Shown here: one piece after another, positions 1-5,169 of the stretch
Numbering within the stretch: position 1 is the first letter of the stretch
Layout of the letters: the number at the start of each line of letters is the position of its first letter
NCBI GenBank assembly: GCA_902780985.1
Contig: CACZHN010000256.1
Span: forward strand, 1 to 6,214
Reading direction: 5' to 3'
DNA length: 6,214 nucleotides
Source of the DNA: an uncultured Lachnospiraceae bacterium
GTDB taxonomy: Bacteria > Bacillota_A > Clostridia > Lachnospirales > Lachnospiraceae
The notes under the pieces: model-generated
The model's input: the letters and a program-made list of their open reading frames with translations, nothing else
Told to the model about the DNA's origin: nothing
Databases searched by the model: none
Position numbers and translations under genes: made by a program

Positions 1-35
1 AGCTGCTTGGAATTCATGCTCCTTAGTTTGTCCAT
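1..35 (-). CDS. Start of an unidentified gene, cut by the window edge
   Basis: Only the first 11 codons are present (MDKLRSMNSKQ), read leftwards from the ATG at 35-33. The start is supported by a strong GGAGGGG ribosome binding site seven bases upstream. It lies about 40 bases after the stop of the YfhO C-terminal piece, on the same strand and with no convincing terminator between them, so it is probably co-transcribed. A second in-frame ATG (codon 7) lacks its own binding site. Too little sequence remains to assign a family. Confidence 0.6.
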   Translation of the reverse strand, partial: MDKLRSMNSKQ

Positions 36-42
36 AGTATAA

Positions 43-49
43 CCCCTCC
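43..49 (-). promoter_or_regulatory. Ribosome binding site of the left-edge gene
   Basis: The minus strand reads GGAGGGG, a near-perfect anti-Shine-Dalgarno match, with a 7-base spacer to the ATG at 35. This site is the main evidence that a new gene begins here. Confidence 0.7.
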
Positions 50-75
50 AAAAATATCATATGATTTATTGTAAT

Positions 76-429
76 CTATTTCCCTTTTACGGTCAATCTC
101 TTCTCACGATAAATCACAATATGTAGTATAAAAAATGTAATCCAAGATAAGATCGACACAATTAATCCGAGCTTGATTCCTTCAGGTACGAACTTGAATG
201 TAAGCTCATGTTCGCCCGGTCCCGGCTCTACCCCTAAAAATGCGCCGCCGATCATTTTCGTCTCGATTTTCTTACCGTTATCCTTAACAACCCAGCCCTC
301 ATCATAAGGGATTGTTGTCATGAGGATCTGTCCTTCTTCCAGGGAAATGTTTCCCTTAACATAACCGTCTTTGAATTCCGTAACCTTCATTCCCGATGCG
401 GAAAGCTTGCTGTTCAGTTCCTTCAGCAT
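76..429 (-). CDS. Detached C-terminal piece of the YfhO-family membrane protein
   Basis: This 117-residue frame is the natural continuation of the large YfhO-family gene and not an independent gene. Residues 38-48 (TTIPYDEGWVV) and 61-75 (GGAFLGVEPGPGEHE) form the conserved C-terminal beta-rich module of YfhO proteins. Residues about 86-107 form one hydrophobic membrane helix, followed by a basic cytoplasmic tail (YREKRLTVKGK). Its ATG overlaps the stop of the upstream frame in the string ATGCTGA. No good ribosome binding site precedes this ATG (only GAAGAC close by), so independent initiation would depend on translational coupling. The simplest reading is a one-base indel, either mutational or a sequencing error, that broke one gene of about 957 codons. 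If the break is real, the main product lacks its last module and last membrane helix. Confidence 0.85.
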   Translation of the reverse strand: MLKELNSKLSASGMKVTEFKDGYVKGNISLEEGQILMTTIPYDEGWVVKDNGKKIETKMIGGAFLGVEPGPGEHELTFKFVPEGIKLGLIVSILSWITFFILHIVIYREKRLTVKGK

Positions 430-2948
430 GTCTTCGGATTACCCAGATCGAACATCTGGATATGGCTTCTCTTATCCGACTTCACGTCGTCGTTGATGAT
501 AACAGCGATCTTATCGATGCCGTTGCCTCTTACATTTATAAAATATCTTCCTGTGGTTTCGATATCGAAATCCGCGAAGATTGCCATTGGGCCCGAATTG
601 GTGGACTCATAGGTTACAAGTTCTTCGTTGGATGAGCTGACTCCCACGGTACATCCCGAGCCGCCTACCGTATATGCAGGCTTCACGCTGTTGAATATAT
701 TTCCCGTTTCGGAGGACATCCAAGCAAATCTGTTCAGATTCTCGGCTACCTGCGGTCCTTTGGATTCCCATCCGTAAAGCGCACGGCTTACGGCATAGCC
801 CAGCGGAAGCGCATCTTCGTTCTCGTAAACTCTGACGCCGTCCTCTCCCTGATAGACCAGCGGAAGTCTCTCGGACTCCGGATAGTAGCTGGTGTCTCTT
901 GCGTAAATGTAACGCACGCCCAGAATATCGTCGGTCATCGGTGTCGCGCCGTTGTAGAGATACTCGTTGGCTCCGGTATAAAATCCCAGTCCGCCCATGG
1001 CCGTTACCATGTTTCCTCTTACGGTTGAGCAGAAGGTCGCGATGCTTCGCATGTTGTTATAAGTGCATTCGTCGAGCATGACCACATCCACCATGTCCTC
1101 GCGGTAGAATCCGTAGTCCTTATCCTTGGACATTTCGTCCAGGCGTTCCTTTGCCTCTCTCGTGCCGTAAGTGTATTTCAGATGGTGTTCGCCGTCGGCA
1201 ACGCCGTTCAGTCCCATGCCGATTCCCGCATTTACCATGATCTCCACCATCATCATGATTCCGATGATTATGGTTGTGATCTTGTAGCTTTCCGTCATGT
1301 AGATCCTTGCCACAAGCACGATGGTGTAGGCGATCATCATGAGAAATGAAACGGCCAGCACCACGCCCTTCGGCGCATAACTTGACATGCCGGTGAAGTA
1401 ATAAGCCAGGCACAGCATAACGAGACTGAGTATTCCCGCAGCCGCTGCCTGAAGCATATGCAGCTTCTTCATTCTGGTGATGGCTTCGTAGCCCACAAGG
1501 AGCAGGGTGAAAATGAACAGGAACGAGAATCTGTTCGGGATTCCGTACTGGTCATGGAAGCCGTGCCAGATGTAATTCAGCAGCTTGTTGTTAAAGCTTA
1601 TATATAGGAAGGCAAGCAGAATCATCTTCCTGATCTTTTCGGTAATCTCGATCTTGTCCGAAAGGAGATACAGGAAGAACAGTATTATGGCAAAACTGCC
1701 GCAATACAGGTTTACCCCTCCGTCAAATGTCTGGTTGGTTATAGGCTTCGTCAGCATGAACTGAGTCTTCAGGATATCCATGAAGCTGCCGTAGAACTCA
1801 AACTTCGGCATGCTGAGTTTGGCCGATGCTGTCTTTGTGATGGCAAGGTATGCAACCAGAAGTGAGAAGCAAGCCATGCCCGCAGCAAGAAGTGACGCTC
1901 CCGCGAATCTCAGTCCGTCCGGGATGAGTCCCTTGAAATATGCCTTCACCTGGCCGTCTTCCTTTACATTTCCGTGACGGGATGCAAAGAACCAGAGCAC
2001 CAGGAATACGCATATGATAAATGATATGTAGTAATTACAGTAAAGACTGTAAAAAAGTGCAACCGTATACAGCCTGAAATCGCGCTTCGTCATCAGTCGC
2101 TCGAAGCCGAGGATGATGAGCGGGAATACCATGATGCAGTCCAGCCACATAAGGTTCCAGAAGTATCCTGCCATGTAGTTGTTCAGTGCGTATGCCACGC
2201 CGAATCCGGATATGATAAGGCTGTTGTTGATCTTGTTGTTTCTTCTTCTCGAAAGGAAGTAGCTGAAAGCTCCCGCCGAGAAGATGATCTTAATCGCCAC
2301 CAGAAGTGACATAGCGGCGATGATCCCTCTTCTTGTGAAGAAAATGATGATCAGATTAAGAGGGCTTGCCATGTAGTAAAGCAGCAGGGACTGGAAGTTC
2401 TGTCCGCCGCCCACATTCCATGTGTAAGACAGGCTGCCGAAATGTCTCAGCTTGTCCTGATAAACGCTGAAGAACGGCACATACTGGTGCATGCTGTCTA
2501 TCATGGTAAATGAATTGCTGCCGAAAGGCGCAACCGATGCCACGATCATGAATATCAGCATAAATACAGCGGTTACTCCGGCTGCGATAAGCCATGACCA
2601 GTTTCTGTTCCAGAATCCGCGAAGAGACTTGTCCACCGGTTCCGGCTTGTGAGTCTTTGCCGAGTGGGATTTCTTCTCGGAAATGTCATCATCATCGAGC
2701 TCGTATTTCTCAGCCTGCGCGGCTTTCGCCATCATCAGCTTTGTTCGGTCTATCCTGGTCTTTTTCGGTTCAGCGAAAACCTGCGGTTTTTCTTCTTTTA
2801 CAGGCTCCGGTTCAGGCTTTACTTCAAGTTCAGGTTCTGCGACAGGTTCGGGTTCGGAAGTCTTCGGCTTCTCTCCTCCCTCGCCGTACTCAGCAAGTAG
2901 CTTGTCCAGCTCATCCATATCTATTCCAAAATCTTTATAATCGTCCAT
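423..2948 (-). CDS. YfhO-family membrane glycosyltransferase-like protein, 3' end frameshifted
   Basis: The 841-residue product is a polytopic membrane protein of the YfhO family. In Bacillus and relatives, YfhO acts with a GT-A sugar transferase and a flippase to glycosylate lipoteichoic acid, so a GT-C-type role outside the membrane is inferred. Residues 1-112 are a cytoplasmic, acidic, Pro/Glu-rich tail. Membrane helices begin near 118-141 and recur to about 578. The first outside loop carries the family motif around TMIDSMHQYVPFF (148-160), with D151 a candidate catalytic acid. PNRFSF (471-476) and the stretch YNGATPMTDDILGVRYIYA (665-683) are also typical of the family. The outer domain runs from about 580 to the end. 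The start is supported by GAAGGTG eight bases upstream. The frame ends early (GNPKTC), and the missing C-terminus continues in another frame immediately downstream. Confidence 0.88.
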   Translation of the reverse strand: MDDYKDFGIDMDELDKLLAEYGEGGEKPKTSEPEPVAEPELEVKPEPEPVKEEKPQVFAEPKKTRIDRTKLMMAKAAQAEKYELDDDDISEKKSHSAKTHKPEPVDKSLRGFWNRNWSWLIAAGVTAVFMLIFMIVASVAPFGSNSFTMIDSMHQYVPFFSVYQDKLRHFGSLSYTWNVGGGQNFQSLLLYYMASPLNLIIIFFTRRGIIAAMSLLVAIKIIFSAGAFSYFLSRRRNNKINNSLIISGFGVAYALNNYMAGYFWNLMWLDCIMVFPLIILGFERLMTKRDFRLYTVALFYSLYCNYYISFIICVFLVLWFFASRHGNVKEDGQVKAYFKGLIPDGLRFAGASLLAAGMACFSLLVAYLAITKTASAKLSMPKFEFYGSFMDILKTQFMLTKPITNQTFDGGVNLYCGSFAIILFFLYLLSDKIEITEKIRKMILLAFLYISFNNKLLNYIWHGFHDQYGIPNRFSFLFIFTLLLVGYEAITRMKKLHMLQAAAAGILSLVMLCLAYYFTGMSSYAPKGVVLAVSFLMMIAYTIVLVARIYMTESYKITTIIIGIMMMVEIMVNAGIGMGLNGVADGEHHLKYTYGTREAKERLDEMSKDKDYGFYREDMVDVVMLDECTYNNMRSIATFCSTVRGNMVTAMGGLGFYTGANEYLYNGATPMTDDILGVRYIYARDTSYYPESERLPLVYQGEDGVRVYENEDALPLGYAVSRALYGWESKGPQVAENLNRFAWMSSETGNIFNSVKPAYTVGGSGCTVGVSSSNEELVTYESTNSGPMAIFADFDIETTGRYFINVRGNGIDKIAVIINDDVKSDKRSHIQMFDLGNPKTC

Positions 2949-2956
2949 TAAATATA

Positions 2957-2963
2957 CACCTTC
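2957..2963 (-). promoter_or_regulatory. Ribosome binding site of the YfhO-family gene
   Basis: The minus strand reads GAAGGTG, eight bases before the ATG at 2948. It fixes the start at the acidic N-terminal tail and not at a later methionine such as M72 or M73. Confidence 0.6.
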
Positions 2964-2996
2964 ACATTATATATCGGCTTGATTCCGCCGTTTCCT

Positions 2997-3019
2997 ATTA
3001 TAGCATACACTCCTAACCT
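2997..3019 (-). promoter_or_regulatory. Extended -10 promoter for the YfhO-family gene
   Basis: On the minus strand TGCTATAAT gives a perfect TATAAT box at 3002-2997 preceded by the TGn extended -10 element. No good -35 box is found; GTGTAA at a 17-base spacing matches only 3 of 6 positions, which is usual for extended -10 promoters. Transcription would start near 2990, leaving a leader of about 40 bases. The promoter lies just after the terminator hairpin at 3030-3064, so the gene is probably the first of its own transcription unit. Confidence 0.6.
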
Positions 3020-3029
3020 TTACACCTTA

Positions 3030-3064
3030 AAATCCCCCGCTTGGGATAGTCCCAAACGGGGGAT
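3030..3064 (-). terminator. Intrinsic terminator of a truncated minus-strand gene
   Basis: Arms 3032-3046 and 3050-3064 pair over 15 positions around a 3-base loop. On the minus strand the only imperfect pair is a G-U wobble and the stem is followed by ATTTTAA. On the plus strand the same position is a C-A mismatch and no T run follows, so the element works best leftwards. It sits eight bases after the stop codon of the orphan coding tail at 3072-3134 and just before the YfhO promoter. Confidence 0.7.
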
Positions 3065-3071
3065 GGAATTT

Positions 3072-3134
3072 CTATTCAAAATCCACGTCGGTAATCTTGA
3101 ATGTATAGGTTGTTTTCTTATCAACCTTGTCATC
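3072..3134 (-). pseudogene. Orphan 3' end of a lost gene
   Basis: Reading leftwards, 20 clean codons end in TAG and spell a plausible protein C-terminus (residues include DKVDKKTTYTFKITDVDF). An in-frame TGA at 3137-3135 lies directly upstream, further stops follow, and no start codon is available, so this cannot be a complete gene. The tail has the charged/beta-strand alternation and codon choice of a real protein end and is followed by a terminator in the expected place. The gene body would have extended into the space now occupied by hisA, which is read the opposite way. The family cannot be identified from so short a piece. Chance coding-like sequence is the alternative. Confidence 0.45.
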
Positions 3135-3155
3135 TCATCTTTGTTATCCTTAAAT
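3127..3155 (+). promoter_or_regulatory. Candidate hisA promoter
   Basis: TTGTCA (3127-3132, 5 of 6 to consensus) is spaced 17 bases from TTAAAT (3150-3155, 4 of 6). Transcription would start near 3162, giving a leader of about 22 bases that carries the ribosome binding site. The leader is too short for a riboswitch or attenuator. The -35 box overlaps the orphan coding tail on the other strand. Confidence 0.5.
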
Positions 3156-3174
3156 AAGCTCGTCGGAGCAGATT

Positions 3175-3180
3175 GGAGGA
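3175..3180 (+). promoter_or_regulatory. hisA ribosome binding site
   Basis: GGAGGA ends four bases before the ATG at 3185. It overlaps the alternative in-frame TTG at 3173, so that upstream start is rejected and the protein begins MKFRPCIDIH, as in the family. Confidence 0.8.
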
Positions 3181-3184
3181 TGTT

Positions 3185-3985
3185 ATGAAATTCAGACCTT
3201 GCATAGATATACATGACGGAAAGGTAAAGCAGATTGTAGGCGGTGCTCTCAGCGATGAGGCTTCCGGCAAGACCAACTTCGTTTCTGAAGTTGATGCTTC
3301 TTTCTATGCGGAAATGTATCGCGAGCGAGACCTTCGCGGCGGTCATATCATACTTCTCAACAAGGCAGGAACTCCGGAATACGATGCGGATCTGGCCGAA
3401 GCAAAGCTGGCCATGGATGCTTTCCCGGGCGGACTTATGATAGGCGGCGGAGTTACAGAGGAAAATGCAAAGAGCTTCCTGGATATGGGCGCCAGCCATG
3501 TTATCGTAACTTCCTATGTTTTCAGGGACGGACAGATTGATATGGACCGTCTTCAGAATCTTGTTAAAGCTGTGGGACGCGAGCATCTGGTGCTGGATCT
3601 CTCCTGCAGGATCCGTAAAGATGATAATGACGAAAAAAACAGCGGCAGCTACTATATAGTAACCGACCGCTGGCAGAAATATACAGATGTTAAGTTAAGC
3701 CATGAGACTCTTGATCTTCTGGCTGAGTACTGCGATGAATATCTGATCCACGCAGTTGATGTTGAGGGAAAGAGAAGCGGTATTGATGCTTCCCTTATCT
3801 CCATGCTTGGTTCCTGGGGAAAGATCCCGGTAACCTACGCGGGAGGTGTCAGCTCCCTTGATGATCTGGCGAAGGTTAAATCCCTCGGACAGAACAGGGT
3901 GGATGTCACCGTAGGTTCAGCTCTCAGCCTCTTCGGCGGAGACATGGACCTGGACGACATAGTTGCCATGTGTAACTGTCCGTAA
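3185..3985 (+). CDS. hisA: Eukaryotic-type HisA, ProFAR isomerase
   Basis: This 266-residue TIM-barrel enzyme should catalyse the Amadori isomerisation of ProFAR to PRFAR (EC 5.3.1.16), the fourth step of histidine biosynthesis, in the cytoplasm. It resembles yeast His6 more than the usual bacterial HisA: CIDIHDGKVKQIVGG (6-20), KTNFVS (29-34), LVLDLSCR (135-142), HAVDVEGKRSGID (189-201) and YAGGVSSLDDL (218-228) all have direct counterparts in His6. D8 and D138 are the expected catalytic acid/base pair. GGGV (87-90), AGGV (219-222) and GSAL (244-247) fit the phosphate-binding loops. Length is normal for this type. The gene stands alone, with its own promoter and with convergent or divergent neighbours, not in a his operon. 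No key residue is missing. Confidence 0.92.
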   Translation: MKFRPCIDIHDGKVKQIVGGALSDEASGKTNFVSEVDASFYAEMYRERDLRGGHIILLNKAGTPEYDADLAEAKLAMDAFPGGLMIGGGVTEENAKSFLDMGASHVIVTSYVFRDGQIDMDRLQNLVKAVGREHLVLDLSCRIRKDDNDEKNSGSYYIVTDRWQKYTDVKLSHETLDLLAEYCDEYLIHAVDVEGKRSGIDASLISMLGSWGKIPVTYAGGVSSLDDLAKVKSLGQNRVDVTVGSALSLFGGDMDLDDIVAMCNCP

Positions 3986-4003
3986 AGTTGCATCACGAAA
4001 CAT

Positions 4004-4015
4004 TTAGTTAACTAA
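4004..4015. repeat. 12-base palindrome between convergent genes
   Basis: TTAGTTAACTAA is a perfect palindrome in the 33-base gap between the ends of hisA and the COG0523 gene, followed by five T on the plus strand. It has no natural loop and few GC pairs, so it would be at best a weak terminator for hisA. No better terminator is visible between these two genes. Confidence 0.3.
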
Positions 4016-4018
4016 TTT

Positions 4019-5017
4019 TTATACTTCGTTTCGATAGGAACCCCAGTAGGAGCCGATGCGTTCCTTATCCAGATTTTCACCGATAACGATAAAAAGTTCC
4101 TGTCCTACAGGGATCGGACGGATAAGCACTTCCGTCTTAGTTGCATTAACTTCAAGCCATCCGGACACTTCGCTGTCCGGATTTATTTTTATGAATCCCT
4201 TTATTCTGATTATATTGCCGACATCCGGATCTTCAAAAAGAGAACGGATTGTTTCATCCAGGCTTTCTTTTACCGCAACGACTTTAGGTTTATCACTGTC
4301 TACATCCTTCAGTCTTACATGGAAGTAAAACAGCGAATCGAAAGCTTCCTCTTCGTCTAACGGCAGATGTATCATTTCTCCTGATCTGTATCCGCTCTTT
4401 GAGAGCATCCTGTAATCTTCTTCGGATACTTCTCCCAGCTTCCAGTTATATATGCGCTTTTCGCTCAGTACGCTTGTACTCCTGAACAGCTGAAGGGACT
4501 CATTAATATAAGCGATAAGGCTCGCCTTTTCCTCTTCGGAAACCTCCTCGCCCTTACTGAGAATAACCTTTCCCGCCTTTGCAACCTGGGATGTAAGGAG
4601 ATATCTTCCGGAAGCGGAAAGGTCTCGGGAGAGGCCCGCTTCTACGATGGCCAGTACATTTCCTATCTCATACCATCTTTCCAGCGGCTCTTCGAATAAC
4701 ATGTCGAAGAATTCATCCACGTCAAAAACTCCCGACGGCTCCAGCAGAACCCTGTCGTAGCCCTGCATTCCCATGGCAATGAGCTTGGTCTTGAGACGGC
4801 GTCTTCGACAGTCCGAATCCCCGCCGATCACCATTTCCAGGTGACAGACATCGGCAAGTGCCTCATCCAGCAGAAGTCTGTCCACGTTAATGGCCCCGTG
4901 GTCGTTCACCACTACCGCCACTTTTTCGCCGCAGCCCACCAGAAACTTAGCGTAATCTATAAGAAATGTTGTCTTTCCGGATCCGAGAAATCCGGTTATC
5001 AAATCTATTTTAATCAT
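4019..5017 (-). CDS. COG0523/CobW-like P-loop GTPase lacking the CxCC motif
   Basis: The 332-residue product belongs to the G3E/COG0523 family of GTP-dependent metal chaperones and cofactor-insertion proteins. Visible motifs are Walker A GFLGSGKTT (9-17), a switch I-like NDHGAINVD (38-46), and LLEPSG (91-96), the family's Walker B region. The base-recognition NKxD is degenerate, SKGE (154-157). The family's CxCC metal site, normally N-G-C-x-C-C, is replaced by G-G-D-S-D-C (65-70) followed by four arginines. C58, H59, D67, D69 and C70 could form a different site, which is speculative. The C-terminal CobW_C-like domain covers about 225-325 and ends with FIVIGENLDKERI (309-321). The start at 5017 is chosen because the family begins directly at MIKIDLITG and AAAAAGGA lies seven bases upstream. 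An ATG at 5038 would add seven residues. Substrate and metal are unknown. Confidence 0.85.
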   Translation of the reverse strand: MIKIDLITGFLGSGKTTFLIDYAKFLVGCGEKVAVVVNDHGAINVDRLLLDEALADVCHLEMVIGGDSDCRRRRLKTKLIAMGMQGYDRVLLEPSGVFDVDEFFDMLFEEPLERWYEIGNVLAIVEAGLSRDLSASGRYLLTSQVAKAGKVILSKGEEVSEEEKASLIAYINESLQLFRSTSVLSEKRIYNWKLGEVSEEDYRMLSKSGYRSGEMIHLPLDEEEAFDSLFYFHVRLKDVDSDKPKVVAVKESLDETIRSLFEDPDVGNIIRIKGFIKINPDSEVSGWLEVNATKTEVLIRPIPVGQELFIVIGENLDKERIGSYWGSYRNEV

Positions 5018-5024
5018 GTGATCG

Positions 5025-5032
5025 TCCTTTTT
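5025..5032 (-). promoter_or_regulatory. Start-deciding ribosome binding site of the COG0523 gene
   Basis: AAAAAGGA on the minus strand is seven bases from the ATG at 5017. A second site, AAAGGA at 5050-5045, is six bases from the in-frame ATG at 5038. The predicted transcript begins around 5047-5051, which would put that second site at the extreme 5' end, so the inner start is favoured. Both remain possible. Confidence 0.55.
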
Positions 5033-5055
5033 GCGCATGCATTTTCCTTTGCATT

Positions 5056-5085
5056 ATTCTACTTACATTTCTCATTTTTTGTCAA
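5056..5085 (-). promoter_or_regulatory. Promoter of the COG0523 gene
   Basis: On the minus strand a perfect TTGACA (5085-5080) is followed after 18 bases by TAGAAT (5061-5056, 5 of 6). This is a canonical housekeeping promoter, with predicted transcription start near 5049 and a leader of about 32 bases to the preferred ATG. The leader has no room for a metal or cobalamin riboswitch. Confidence 0.7.
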
Positions 5086-5112
5086 CCGCCCCTGTCCACT
5101 TGCAAGGTTAAC
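5081..5112. repeat. Inverted repeat spanning the two divergent -35 regions
   Basis: GTCAACC (5081-5087) and GGTTAAC (5106-5112) are inverted copies matching at 6 of 7 positions, about 25 bases centre to centre. Between them, CTTGCAAG (5099-5106) is a perfect 8-base palindrome covering the araC-side -35 box. The placement over both promoters is what an operator for a dimeric regulator would look like, but the repeats are short and could be chance. Confidence 0.3.
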
Positions 5113-5128
5113 GAGCGTGTTGTACAAT
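5100..5128 (+). promoter_or_regulatory. Promoter of the AraC-family gene
   Basis: TTGCAA (5100-5105, 5 of 6) and TACAAT (5123-5128, 5 of 6) are separated by 17 bases. Transcription would start around 5135, giving a leader of about 35 bases. This also argues against the in-frame ATG at 5137, which would sit at the very start of the transcript without a ribosome binding site. Confidence 0.7.
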
Positions 5129-5158
5129 AATATTGGATGGTTTTGTATTCAAAGAAAA

Positions 5159-5162
5159 GGAG
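5159..5162 (+). promoter_or_regulatory. Ribosome binding site of the AraC-family gene
   Basis: GGAG within AAAAGGAG lies seven bases before the ATG at 5170. It decides the start against the ATG at 5137, which would add 11 residues. Confidence 0.75.
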
Positions 5163-5169
5163 TTTACGC

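Noticed and set aside
56..65. Palindrome ATCATATGAT followed by a T run on the minus strand after the YfhO C-terminal piece
   Set aside because: It has no loop and is almost all A/T, so the hairpin would be too weak for a terminator. A ribosome binding site follows at once, suggesting read-through into the next gene.
423..445. Programmed -1 ribosomal frameshifting in the YfhO-family gene
   Set aside because: The 16-base window in which the shift must occur contains no slippery heptamer, and I saw no clear stimulatory stem or pseudoknot. An indel is simpler.
2594..3016. Overlapping plus-strand frames, one rich in serine, opposite the YfhO N-terminal tail
   Set aside because: The serine/glycine-rich low complexity is the antisense reading of the Pro/Glu/Asp-rich codons of the YfhO tail. 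No binding site or promoter supports them.
3020..3586. 188-codon open frame on the minus strand overlapping hisA
   Set aside because: It is mostly antisense to a clear hisA gene, has no recognisable protein features or ribosome binding site, and its end runs through the terminator hairpin. It is a shadow frame.
5018..5055. Metal or cobalamin riboswitch in front of the CobW-like gene
   Set aside because: The predicted leader is only about 32 bases, too short for any known riboswitch of that kind.
5137..5169. Upstream ATG start for the AraC-family protein
   Set aside because: It lies about eight bases after the -10 box and lacks a ribosome binding site, whereas the ATG at 5170 has GGAG at ideal spacing.
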